Shown: piece after piece, positions 1 through 7,553 of the stretch
Layout of the letters: each line of letters starts with the position of its first letter
How positions within the stretch are numbered: position 1 is the stretch's first letter
Source: Nitrospirales bacterium
Lineage (GTDB): Bacteria > Nitrospirota > Thermodesulfovibrionia > Thermodesulfovibrionales > Dissulfurispiraceae
Length of the DNA: 9,388 nt
Direction: 5' to 3'
Assembly: GCA_020846375.1 (NCBI GenBank)
Contig: JADLDZ010000343.1
Location: 1 to 9,388, forward strand
The notes under the pieces: model-generated
What the model saw: only the letters and a program-made list of their open reading frames with translations
What the model was told of the DNA's origin: nothing
Database searches by the model: none
Made by a program: the position numbers and the translations under genes

Positions 1-1488
1 TCCCTCGCCGATGACAGGGAGGTCATGCGGTCCGGAGAAAGGATGATCATCGAAGAGCGCCTGCTCACTGCCGCAGGGGATATCGAATGGTTCGAGGCGA
101 TAAAAACCCCCCTCCGCAACGAGAGGGACGAGGTTGTCGGCACGACAGGGATCGCGAGGGATATTACCAGACGCAAGCAGATGGAGGAGACCATACGGTT
201 CCAGGCATACCATGATCTCCTCACCGGGTTGCCGAACAGAACCCTGTTCATGGACCGCCTCTCCCTGGCGATTCCGCAGGCGCAGCGCACCCGGAAAAGG
301 CTCGCCGTCCTGTTCCTGGACCTGGACCGTTTCAAGAACATCAACGACTCCCTGGGACATACCGTCGGAGACCACCTGCTGCAGGATGTCGCGGACCGTC
401 TGAAGGGCACGCTGCGCGAGACGGACACCCTCGCCCGGGTGGGAGGAGACGAGTTCACTGTCCTGCTACCGCTCATTACCCAGGTAGAGGAGGCCGCCAA
501 GATGGCCGGGAAGATCATCGGCATCTTCAAGGCGCCTTTTCTCACCGACGGGCAGGAGCTCCATATCGCCTCCAGCATCGGGATCAGCATCTGCCCGGAG
601 GACGGCGTCCAGGCGGAAACCCTGCTGAAGAACGCCGACATCGCCATGTACCACGCAAAGGACCAGGGCAGGAACAATTTCCAGTTCTACAACCCCGCCC
701 TGAATATCAGGACCCTAGAGCGGATACACCTCGAAAACAGGCTGCGTCAGACCGTGGAGCACGGGGAGCTGGTGGTGCACTATCAGCCCCAGGTGAATAT
801 CAAAACGGGGAAAATGGTCGGGGCGGAAGCGCTGGTGCGGTGGCTCCACCCGGAGCAGGGTCTCCTCAATCCCCAGCAGTTCATCCCCGTCGCCGAAGAA
901 GCGGGGATCATCATTTCCATCGATCAATGGGTATTACGCACGGCCTGTGCACAGCTCAAGAGGTGGCTGACGGGGGGATGTCCGCCCCTTTATATCACCA
1001 CCAACCTTTCCGCACGCCAGTTCCAGCAGCCGGACCTTGCGGACACGATCATGCGCATCCTGGACGAAACCGGCCTCTCCCCCCAATCCCTCGGCATCGA
1101 GATCACCGAGACCCTGGCGATGCAGGACACGGAGCTGACGGCACGGACCCTGAAAGAGCTGAGCACCTGGGGAGTCAGGTTCGCCATCGACGATTTCGGC
1201 ACCGGGTACTCTTCGTTAAGCTATCTGAAGAAGCTCCCCCTCCATAAGCTGAAGATCGACAAGTCCTTCATCATGGACCTCACCGAAGATCCGGATTACC
1301 GGTCCATCGTCAGTGCGATTATTGCCATGGCCCATAGTCTGAAGCTGGAGGTGACCGCCGAGGGAGTGGAAACGGAGGAGCAGGCGGCATTCCTGCAGGC
1401 GAAAGGGTGCGATGAGATACAGGGGTATTTTTTCAGCAGGCCGGTCCCGGCGGACGAGTTCGAACGGATGCTGAAGCAGGGCGCATGA
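1..1488 (+). CDS. PAS-GGDEF-EAL cyclic-di-GMP signalling protein (5' partial)
   Basis: The reading frame is open from base 1, so the start and any N-terminal sensor domains lie upstream; the ATG at 25 falls inside a PAS/PAC fold and is not the real start. Bases 1-180 encode the end of a PAS domain, closing with the usual GIARDITRRKQ linker. The GGDEF (diguanylate cyclase) domain spans about 199-690, with HDLLTGLPNR near 211, an intact GGDEF at 442-456, and an RxxD product-inhibition site (RETD, 415-426) five residues before it. The EAL (phosphodiesterase) domain spans about 715-1470, with EAL at 826-834 and downstream TNLSARQF, EITET, DDFGTGYSS, KIDKSF, EGVET and DEIQGYFFS motifs, so metal and catalytic residues look complete. 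Both activities are therefore possible; which dominates cannot be read from sequence. It is convergent with hppA and has no visible link to the sulfur genes. The environmental signal is unknown. Confidence 0.95.
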   Translation, partial: SLADDREVMRSGERMIIEERLLTAAGDIEWFEAIKTPLRNERDEVVGTTGIARDITRRKQMEETIRFQAYHDLLTGLPNRTLFMDRLSLAIPQAQRTRKRLAVLFLDLDRFKNINDSLGHTVGDHLLQDVADRLKGTLRETDTLARVGGDEFTVLLPLITQVEEAAKMAGKIIGIFKAPFLTDGQELHIASSIGISICPEDGVQAETLLKNADIAMYHAKDQGRNNFQFYNPALNIRTLERIHLENRLRQTVEHGELVVHYQPQVNIKTGKMVGAEALVRWLHPEQGLLNPQQFIPVAEEAGIIISIDQWVLRTACAQLKRWLTGGCPPLYITTNLSARQFQQPDLADTIMRILDETGLSPQSLGIEITETLAMQDTELTARTLKELSTWGVRFAIDDFGTGYSSLSYLKKLPLHKLKIDKSFIMDLTEDPDYRSIVSAIIAMAHSLKLEVTAEGVETEEQAAFLQAKGCDEIQGYFFSRPVPADEFERMLKQGA

Positions 1489-1495
1489 GGGAAAA

Positions 1496-1522
1496 GGCCG
1501 GCGGGGGCTTCCCCCGCCGGCC
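1496..1522. terminator. Hairpin terminator between convergent genes
   Basis: A perfect 12-bp GC-rich inverted repeat (arms 1496-1507 and 1511-1522, loop CTT) starts 7 bases after the stop of the GGDEF-EAL gene and ends 24 bases from the stop of hppA. Read on the minus strand, the stem is followed by TTTT (1495-1492), so it resembles a rho-independent terminator with a short U-tract for hppA. On the plus strand no U-tract follows, so termination of the GGDEF-EAL transcript there would be less efficient or factor-assisted. Confidence 0.8.
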
Positions 1523-1546
1523 CGGCTTCTGGAAGACGGAAAGCGG

Positions 1547-3595
1547 CTACTTGATGAGCGGGACGATCAGCAGGGCCACGATGTTGATGACCTTGATCAT
1601 CGGGTTGATCGCGGGGCCCGCGGTGTCCTTGTAGGGGTCGCCGACCGTGTCTCCGGTAACCGCCGCCTTATGTGCTTCGGACTTCTTCCCGCCGTAGGCG
1701 CCATCCTCGATGAACTTCTTGGCGTTATCCCACGCGCCGCCGCCGCTCGTCATGGCGATGGCCTGGAAGAGCCCGGTGATGATGCTGCCGATCAGCACTC
1801 CGCCCAGGGCTTCCTTCCCGAGCAGGAGACCGACGAGGATCGGGGCCGCTACGGGGATGAGCGCAGGGACCATCATCTGCCTGATGGCGCCCCGGGTGAC
1901 GATATCGACACAGGTGCCGTATTCCGGCTTCGCCTTGCCTTCCATGATCCCGGGGATTTCCCGGAACTGCCTTCTCACCTCCTCGACAACGCCTCCTGCC
2001 GCATTCCCGACCGCTTCCATGAGGAGGGCGCCGAAGAAATAGGGGAGCAGACCGCCGATGAAGAGACCGACGATGACCAGCGGGTTGGAAAGATCGAACG
2101 AGATGGTCTCGCCGAAGGCCCTCGAATACTCCGCGAACAGGACCAGCGCCGCGAGGCCCGCGGAGCCGATGGCGTATCCCTTGGTGACCGCCTTGGTGGT
2201 GTTTCCGACCGCGTCGAGGGGGTCGGTAACCGCCCGGACGCTCTCGGGAAGCTCGGCCATCTCGGCGATACCCCCCGCGTTGTCGGTAATCGGACCGTAG
2301 GAATCGATGGCGACCACGATACCGGTCATGGAGAGCATCGCGACAGCCGAGAGGGCGATGGCGAAGAGGCCGCCGTTCACCTCACCCGAAAACCCGCCGC
2401 CCAGGGAGTACGCCCAGAGGATGGCGCCGGAGATGGCGAGGGCGGGAAGGCCGGTGGATTTCATGCTGACCGCAAGGCCCGCGATGACGTTGGTGCCGTG
2501 GCCCGTCTGGCTGGCTGCGGCGATATGCTTCACCGGGGAGAAGCTCTTCGAGGTGAAGTACTCGGTGATCATTACGATGAGGCCGGTCAGCACCAGCCCG
2601 ATAAGGGCGGTGGTAAAGACGCCCGCCGCGGTAAAGCCCTTCGGATCGACGCCGTCCAGCCCGAGGAACCAGCGCGACGCGAAAAAGAAAGCGATCGCGG
2701 CCAGGACGCCCGAAACGGCAAGCCCCTTGTAAAGGGCGCCCATGATGTACTGGCTCCTCCCGAGCTTCACGAAGTAGGTGCCGATGATCGAGGCGATAAT
2801 GGAGATGCCGCCGATCAGGAGCGGGAACTCCACCCACGGGCTCTGCGCCCCGAAGACCGTCTTCGCCAGGAGCATCGCGGCGACGAGAGTTACGGTATAG
2901 GTCTCATACAGGTCGGCCGCCATGCCCGCACAGTCACCGACGTTGTCACCGACGTTGTCGGCGATGACCGCGGGATTCCGGGGGTCGTCCTCGGGAATGC
3001 CCGCTTCGACCTTCCCCACCAGGTCCGCCCCGACATCGGCGGCTTTCGTATAGATGCCGCCGGCGATACGGGCGAAGACGCTCATGAGGGAGCACCCGAA
3101 GCCGAGGCCGATCAGGGCATGGAACGCCTGATCGACATCGGGCGCCAGGGCCTTGACCACCAGGTAGTACCCGGAGATGCCCAGCAGACCGAGGCCCACC
3201 ACCATGATCCCGGTCACCGCGCCGCCCTTGAAGGCGACGGTCAGGGCGGCCTGGACGCCGTGCTTGGCGGCTTCGGTGGTCCTGACGTTGGCGCGGACCG
3301 TCACCATCATGCCGATATACCCGGCAAGGGCGGAGCCCACGGTGCCGATCAGGAACCCTATGGAAGTCCAGATGCCGAGATAGAGCAGGACCACGAAAAG
3401 AATGACCGCAACGACGGCTACCGCCCTGTATTCCCTGTTGAGAAACGCGGTCGCACCCTCCCGGACCGCATCCGAAATCTGTTTCATACGTTCGGAGCCG
3501 CTCGGTTGTCTGGTAACCCATGATGCAGTCATCAGAGCGAATACAACGCCCAAAGCACCGCATACAAGAGCGAAAATGATGATTGTCAGGCTCAT
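1547..3595 (-). CDS. hppA: Membrane-bound proton-pumping pyrophosphatase, K+-independent type
   Basis: A 682-residue polytopic membrane protein that hydrolyses pyrophosphate and uses the energy to pump ions across the cytoplasmic membrane. The length is typical of the bacterial family. Signature motifs are present: DVGADLVGKVE at residues 187-197, the acidic DNVGDNVGDCAG run from 213, and GDTVGDPYKDTAGP from 648, which together form the Mg-pyrophosphate site. Residues 464-469 read GNTTKA, with Lys468 and Thr471. Known family biochemistry links Lys here (instead of Ala) to potassium independence, and characterised potassium-independent members pump protons. The start is firm: AGGAGG lies 9 bases upstream and an in-frame stop (3611-3613) lies just before it. 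It is the last gene of the minus-strand block containing aprA and qmoABC. The likely role is removal of pyrophosphate made by ATP sulfurylase during sulfate activation, with partial energy recovery; general biosynthetic pyrophosphate is an equally valid source. Confidence 0.97.
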   Translation of the reverse strand: MSLTIIIFALVCGALGVVFALMTASWVTRQPSGSERMKQISDAVREGATAFLNREYRAVAVVAVILFVVLLYLGIWTSIGFLIGTVGSALAGYIGMMVTVRANVRTTEAAKHGVQAALTVAFKGGAVTGIMVVGLGLLGISGYYLVVKALAPDVDQAFHALIGLGFGCSLMSVFARIAGGIYTKAADVGADLVGKVEAGIPEDDPRNPAVIADNVGDNVGDCAGMAADLYETYTVTLVAAMLLAKTVFGAQSPWVEFPLLIGGISIIASIIGTYFVKLGRSQYIMGALYKGLAVSGVLAAIAFFFASRWFLGLDGVDPKGFTAAGVFTTALIGLVLTGLIVMITEYFTSKSFSPVKHIAAASQTGHGTNVIAGLAVSMKSTGLPALAISGAILWAYSLGGGFSGEVNGGLFAIALSAVAMLSMTGIVVAIDSYGPITDNAGGIAEMAELPESVRAVTDPLDAVGNTTKAVTKGYAIGSAGLAALVLFAEYSRAFGETISFDLSNPLVIVGLFIGGLLPYFFGALLMEAVGNAAGGVVEEVRRQFREIPGIMEGKAKPEYGTCVDIVTRGAIRQMMVPALIPVAAPILVGLLLGKEALGGVLIGSIITGLFQAIAMTSGGGAWDNAKKFIEDGAYGGKKSEAHKAAVTGDTVGDPYKDTAGPAINPMIKVINIVALLIVPLIK

Positions 3596-3769
3596 CGACT
3601 CTCTCCTCCTTCAGTTTTTTCCGCTTCACTACTGCATCGCATCACTATGTCCGACAGCTGTGCCCCTCCACTCACTCCGTGCCGAATGCCGCTCATAGCC
3701 GCACCCACTTCACCTCCCTTGTACTCAAAGTCCCCCCGCGGCCGCTTCTCCGGCTCGTCCGCACTCCCC
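3596..3769 (-). promoter_or_regulatory. 174-bp spacer between CBS gene and hppA; only the hppA RBS is clear
   Basis: Read on the minus strand this spacer carries a strong Shine-Dalgarno (AGGAGG, 3610-3605) 9 bases before the hppA ATG. I found no convincing -35/-10 pair and no hairpin with a U-tract after the CBS gene, so neither an independent hppA promoter nor readthrough can be decided. Its length, the largest gap in the minus-strand block, would leave room for a promoter. Confidence 0.4.
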
Positions 3770-4207
3770 TCATGCCGCGGGCCCGAACATGTAGTCCTTC
3801 AGGTAATGCACCTCCGCCTCGAGGTCCCCGATATGGTACTTGACCACGTCACGGATCGATACTACCCCCACTATCCGTCCGTTGTCGATGACCGGCAGAT
3901 GGCGTATCTGCTTATTGGTCATGACCGTCATCACGTGTTCGAGGGTATGGTCCGGCGAGATGACGAGGAGATCCCTGCTCATTACCTCCCTGACCGGGAT
4001 CTCTTCGAAAGATCCGCGGTTCGTCCAGGTTCTGAGGACGTCCCTTTCGGTGTACATCCCCACGAAATGCCCCTCCTCCATGATAAGGAGCGCACCGATA
4101 TTCCTCTCCACCATCTTCCTCACTGCAAAACCCACGGTAACGCCGCTGTCGACCGCGATCACCTCGAGTCCCTTGTCCTTCAGAATGTCCCTCACCTTGA
4201 TCGACAT
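3770..4207 (-). CDS. Free-standing two-CBS-domain protein, possible adenylate sensor
   Basis: A 145-residue soluble protein made almost entirely of a CBS pair (Bateman module). CBS1 covers about residues 4-62 and CBS2 about 73-130. Each ends in the usual nucleotide-ribose contact motif: GMYTERD (Thr53, Asp56) and GVVSIRD (Ser117, Asp120). A short C-terminal helix (DLEAEVHYLKDYM) follows; similar tails occur on other small CBS proteins. There is no catalytic, DNA-binding or membrane domain, so it should act by binding a ligand, commonly AMP, ADP, ATP or S-adenosylmethionine in this family, and contacting a partner. The start is well supported by AAGGAGGTG with 6 bases between AGGAGG and ATG. 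It lies 62 bp after qmoC and 174 bp before hppA, on the same strand. The family is also common as a general stress or redox regulator, so a link to sulfate reduction rests only on position. The family call is secure; the function is not. Confidence 0.93.
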   Translation of the reverse strand: MSIKVRDILKDKGLEVIAVDSGVTVGFAVRKMVERNIGALLIMEEGHFVGMYTERDVLRTWTNRGSFEEIPVREVMSRDLLVISPDHTLEHVMTVMTNKQIRHLPVIDNGRIVGVVSIRDVVKYHIGDLEAEVHYLKDYMFGPAA

Positions 4208-4269
4208 AGTGCACCTCCTTTCAATGACCGGTTTCTACGTGCTCCCCCGATATGCCCCTGTCCGTCCTG

Positions 4270-5391
4270 CTACCTGTCCCTGCCTGTCTGCCGCGCGAAG
4301 ACCAGCGCCGTTGTCCGGTACACCATGTGGGCCATCTTCGAAAAAGGAGCATACGCAAAGAGGAAGAAGACGAACACCAGATGGATGAAGTAGACGGGAT
4401 AGGCAAGGACCGCAATGTTGCCGAGCCGCAGCAACTCGGAAAAAAGCCCGGTAACGGCAATAATGAAAATCACCGAAAGAAAAAGCCAGTCGAAGTAGCT
4501 GCCCTTCCCCGCTTTTTCAGCATTTTTCAGGCGGTTGACGACTACCAGGGAGATGCCGAAGAGCAGCGCCAGGGCGCTGACGTTGCCGACGAGCTTCATC
4601 GGATCGTACTGAGGATAGGGCGACTCCCTGTGGAAGCCGTACAGGTAGACGATGGCCCAGGTAGTGGTGAGGGCCAGCCCGGCGAACGCATAAAACACAA
4701 GGAGATGCGAGGTGGATCTCTCCTGTGTCACCGAGCACTTCCGGAATCTCCGGTGGGTGAGGAACTCCGTGATGACCGCCACGACATCCTCCGCCAGGCT
4801 GCCACGGGGGGCCGCCTTTGTCCCGACCTTCATGGCGGCCCAGTATTTCCGTATCCCGAACAGGAAGGAAAGCACCGCGAACACCGCGGCCGCGGTAAAG
4901 ATGACATCAATCGCGGGCACCGGCATAATCTTGGTATATACGATTTCTCCATCGGGGATTCCCGTCACCCCCCGCCCCACGATGACCCCCAGCAGGAGAA
5001 GTACGGGCAGTGCCATGAGAAGAAGGAGGTATTTGGAGTCGGCCACCATATGGGCAAGGAAGCGGGGTGCCGAGTACTCCCTGATCGTCATTTTCCGTAC
5101 GGCCCCGAGCACCTCTCCCGGCTTTGCACCCCGTGGGCAGTGGGCGGTACAGTCGCTGCACTGGTGGCAGAGCCACACATCGGGATTGTTGAGGAGTCTC
5201 TCCTTCAAGCCCCATTGGGCATACAGCATCTCCTTCCTCGGGAAGGGCGTCTCACCGGGGGTGACGTCGCATACCACGGTGCAGGTGGAGCACTGGTAGC
5301 ATTTCTTCAGGGACTCGCCCCCCGAAGCGATGATATCCTTCACAAAGTTCAGGTCCGGCTTTATGATCTGTCCTGCGATCTGTTCTGGCAT
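4270..5391 (-). CDS. qmoC: Quinone-interacting membrane-bound oxidoreductase subunit C
   Basis: A 373-residue membrane subunit that is thought to take electrons from menaquinol and pass them to QmoAB and on to AprBA. The N-terminal HdrC-like part has two four-cysteine [4Fe-4S] motifs: Cys31, 34, 37, 41 and Cys75, 78, 81, 85 (the second ends in CP). The C-terminal HdrE/NarI-like cytochrome b part has about six hydrophobic helices near residues 120-138, 161-180, 229-250, 267-285, 300-320 and 330-348. His229, His337 and His355 sit at helix edges and are candidate heme b ligands, though assigning them needs alignment. Fusion of HdrC and HdrE parts is the normal QmoC design in Gram-negative sulfate reducers. 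The ATG follows the qmoB stop by 10 bases and has AGGAGG 6 bases upstream, overlapping that stop. The C-terminus ends soon after the last helix, with no extra domain. Confidence 0.95.
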   Translation of the reverse strand: MPEQIAGQIIKPDLNFVKDIIASGGESLKKCYQCSTCTVVCDVTPGETPFPRKEMLYAQWGLKERLLNNPDVWLCHQCSDCTAHCPRGAKPGEVLGAVRKMTIREYSAPRFLAHMVADSKYLLLLMALPVLLLLGVIVGRGVTGIPDGEIVYTKIMPVPAIDVIFTAAAVFAVLSFLFGIRKYWAAMKVGTKAAPRGSLAEDVVAVITEFLTHRRFRKCSVTQERSTSHLLVFYAFAGLALTTTWAIVYLYGFHRESPYPQYDPMKLVGNVSALALLFGISLVVVNRLKNAEKAGKGSYFDWLFLSVIFIIAVTGLFSELLRLGNIAVLAYPVYFIHLVFVFFLFAYAPFSKMAHMVYRTTALVFARQTGRDR

Positions 5392-5397
5392 GTATCT

Positions 5398-5403
5398 CCT
5401 CCT
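5398..5403 (-). promoter_or_regulatory. qmoC ribosome binding site overlapping the qmoB stop
   Basis: AGGAGG on the minus strand begins inside the TAG stop codon of qmoB (5404-5402) and lies 6 bases before the qmoC ATG. The arrangement suggests translational coupling, which would keep the two subunits in fixed ratio. It also supports the chosen qmoC start. Confidence 0.8.
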
Positions 5404-7546
5404 AGAAGCCCTTGAACGGGTTCGGGCCTATTTCTTTCACTCTTTCCACAAACCCGGTGATAAGGGACGGTATCTTGTCGTACTCGTCGATGGCGAGCTG
5501 GATCATCCCCACCCTCTCGGCCTCGAGCTGCAGCCTGCCGAGGGTTTCCTGCACCTTGCCGAGGCGGTAGTTTGCGAGCTCGCTGCCCTTTGCGAAATGG
5601 CACTGGTAATTTTCTCCGTACTTGCAGCCGAGGAGCAGCATTCCATCCACCCCCCGGGAGAGGGCATCGGCGATCCAGACGAGGTTGGTGGAACCGAGGC
5701 ACCGGAGCTGGATGATCCTGATCGCGGGGTCCAGCCTGCCCTTTTGGAGCGCCGCCGTGTCGATGGCGGGATACGCATCGTTTTCGCAGGCCAGGACAAT
5801 GATCCTCGGCTTGTCCTCATCCTCAGGGACAGAGACGCTCTTCAGCATCGAGCCGATCATGTCCACGTGGTAGTCCTTGAAAGAGACGATCCTTTCCGGG
5901 CAGGCGCCCATACAGGTTGCGCAGCGCCTGCAACGGCCCGGCTTGTAGAAAGGGGTGCCCTTTTCATCCTCGTCGATGGCGCCGAAGGGGCACTCCTCGG
6001 TGCACCGTTTACAGGAGGTGCACCTCTGCATATAAGGGTCGGGATAGGTCATGTCCCATGCACGGGGATGCACCGCAATCCCCGTGGCGACATGCTCGAC
6101 GGACTGGATGGCCTTGAGGGCCGCGCCGGTGGCGTCTTCCTGTGCTTCCGCCATGTTCATGGGCTGCCGTACGCAGCCTGCGGCATAGACGCCCGTCCGC
6201 CTCGTTTCGTACTGGAAGCAGATGAAGTTGGAGTCCGCAAAGCCGTCGTACAGATCGAGGTCGGGGAGGCCCGGCCCCTGGCGGTACTGGAGCATCAGAA
6301 TGGGATCATCGGCAGTAGCGGGCACGATGCCGGTGGCAAGGACCACCATGTCGGCCTCGATCTTTACCTGCCCGCCCAGGAGGCTGTCTTGCATCTCCAC
6401 ATACAGGTTCCCCCCGTCCGCTTCGGAAACACCGGTCACCTCACCCTTGGTAAGCATGACTCCCGGGTCGTTCTGGGCCGCCTTGTAGAAATACTCGAGG
6501 TTGCCCGGGGTCCTGATGTCCTTATACAGGATCATGGCGGCGGCGGCGGGGTTCTGCCGCACATACTGCGCCTGCTTCAGCGAAGTGGTGCAGCACATGG
6601 CGGAGCAGTAGGGGAGATGATCGGGGTCCCTCTGTCCGGCGCACTGGACAAAGGCGACCTTCTTCGCCTCCTTTCCGTCGGAGGGGCGGGCGATCTTCCC
6701 CTGCCGGGCGATCTCCTCGAATTCGATGTTGGTGACCACATTCGGCATGCCGTAGCCGAGGTGCCCGAGTTTTGAGGCGTCGTAGGGTCTCCAGCCCGCC
6801 GCCAGGACGACGGAGCCGATCCGTACCGTTTCGGAGCTTCCGTTCGAGGAGATCGTCACGTCGAAGGCGCCGGGCTGGCCCTCGGTCTTCTCCACTTTCG
6901 CGGACTTGTATACCTTGATCTTCGGGTTGCTCTCCACCGCCTTGATGGTATTTTCTATGCCGGAATCGGCGATCAGGGGGTCCTTTGCGGGGTCTGCAGG
7001 GATCTTGCCGATCTTGTGGAGCCTGTTCACGAACCCGCCGAGCCGGTCCTCCTTCTCCACCAGGACCACCGGGTAGCCCGCATCAGCCGCCTGGAGGGCA
7101 GCCGTCATGCCGGTGATGCCGCCCCCGATCACGAGGATGCTCTTCACCGTTTCCATAAGGTAGGGCTCGGGGAGGTCCCCCTTCTGCACCTTGATCACGC
7201 CCATCCTGATATAGTCTTCCGCGGCGAGCTGCGCCTCCTCGGAGTTCGGCTCCTGGGTCCAGATGGCCAACTCCCGCACCGGGACCCGCTCCACGATGCA
7301 GCCGGGGAAGTCGAACTCCTCATATTTCACCCGGGGAGAGCACGCCGCCACCACGACGGTGTTCACCCCTTCGGCCTGCATGTCGTTCCGGATAAGGCCG
7401 GTCCCCTCCTTGCCGCACAGCGCGAAGTGGGATTTCACCACCGGCACGCGCAGGGCGTTCTTGCCGATGTTCACGATTTTTTCCACATTGACGGACTCCC
7501 CGATAGAGCACCCGGTGCATATATAAAGACCTATATTCTTATCCAT
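5402..7546 (-). CDS. qmoB: Quinone-interacting oxidoreductase subunit B (HdrA-MvhD fusion)
   Basis: A 714-residue cytoplasmic flavo-iron-sulfur protein. An HdrA-type N-terminal region (about 1-130) carries CTGC (Cys10, Cys13) and further Cys44, Cys69 and Cys83. An FAD-binding Rossmann fold begins at VIGGGITG (139-146). A conserved QCAGxRD...YCSxxCC block holds Cys302, 314, 318 and 319. Two ferredoxin-type [4Fe-4S] motifs follow: Cys509, 512, 515, 519 and Cys539, 542, 545, 549. The C-terminal part (about 580-714) resembles the MvhD subunit of methanogen hydrogenase-heterodisulfide reductase complexes; Cys587, 616, 641 and 649 are candidate [2Fe-2S] ligands, placed by inference. HdrA plus MvhD fusion is diagnostic of QmoB and distinguishes it from the shorter QmoA. 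It should relay electrons between QmoC, QmoA and AprBA, possibly with flavin-based bifurcation or confurcation, a proposal in the literature for this complex. The gene starts 7 bases after qmoA, with GGAGGT 9 bases upstream of the ATG. Confidence 0.96.
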   Translation of the reverse strand: MDKNIGLYICTGCSIGESVNVEKIVNIGKNALRVPVVKSHFALCGKEGTGLIRNDMQAEGVNTVVVAACSPRVKYEEFDFPGCIVERVPVRELAIWTQEPNSEEAQLAAEDYIRMGVIKVQKGDLPEPYLMETVKSILVIGGGITGMTAALQAADAGYPVVLVEKEDRLGGFVNRLHKIGKIPADPAKDPLIADSGIENTIKAVESNPKIKVYKSAKVEKTEGQPGAFDVTISSNGSSETVRIGSVVLAAGWRPYDASKLGHLGYGMPNVVTNIEFEEIARQGKIARPSDGKEAKKVAFVQCAGQRDPDHLPYCSAMCCTTSLKQAQYVRQNPAAAAMILYKDIRTPGNLEYFYKAAQNDPGVMLTKGEVTGVSEADGGNLYVEMQDSLLGGQVKIEADMVVLATGIVPATADDPILMLQYRQGPGLPDLDLYDGFADSNFICFQYETRRTGVYAAGCVRQPMNMAEAQEDATGAALKAIQSVEHVATGIAVHPRAWDMTYPDPYMQRCTSCKRCTEECPFGAIDEDEKGTPFYKPGRCRRCATCMGACPERIVSFKDYHVDMIGSMLKSVSVPEDEDKPRIIVLACENDAYPAIDTAALQKGRLDPAIRIIQLRCLGSTNLVWIADALSRGVDGMLLLGCKYGENYQCHFAKGSELANYRLGKVQETLGRLQLEAERVGMIQLAIDEYDKIPSLITGFVERVKEIGPNPFKGF

Positions 7547-7553
7547 TGCCCGA

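Noticed and set aside
2935..2959. A short tandem repeat in the DNA (GACGTTGTC units)
   Set aside because: Explained by the conserved DNVGDNVGD substrate motif of the pyrophosphatase, which is itself repetitive.
1670..3523. A 617-codon open frame on the plus strand opposite hppA
   Set aside because: Low-complexity composition rich in Gly, Asp, Arg and Glu with no recognisable motif. It mirrors the GC-biased codon positions of hppA, whose family signature is unambiguous.
3592..3696. A 34-codon minus-strand frame whose stop overlaps the hppA ATG (possible leader peptide)
   Set aside because: The overlap is suggestive, but the only purine-rich site upstream is too far from its ATG, its last codons are just the hppA ribosome binding site, and the peptide is featureless.
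3736..3780. Inverted repeat CCGCGGC/GCCGCGG around the CBS gene stop
   Set aside because: The arms are 7 bases with a loop of about 30 bases, one arm lies within the coding end, and no U-tract follows; chance in GC-rich DNA is likely.
4208..4269. Possible terminator or promoter between qmoC and the CBS gene
   Set aside because: No stem of useful length and no U-tract or convincing promoter boxes in the 62 bases; only the CBS gene ribosome binding site is clear.
4252..6775. Two long plus-strand open frames (387 and 481 codons) opposite qmoC and qmoB
   Set aside because: Antisense shadows caused by high GC at third codon positions. They overlap each other and have no family motifs, while the minus strand encodes clear QmoC and QmoB.
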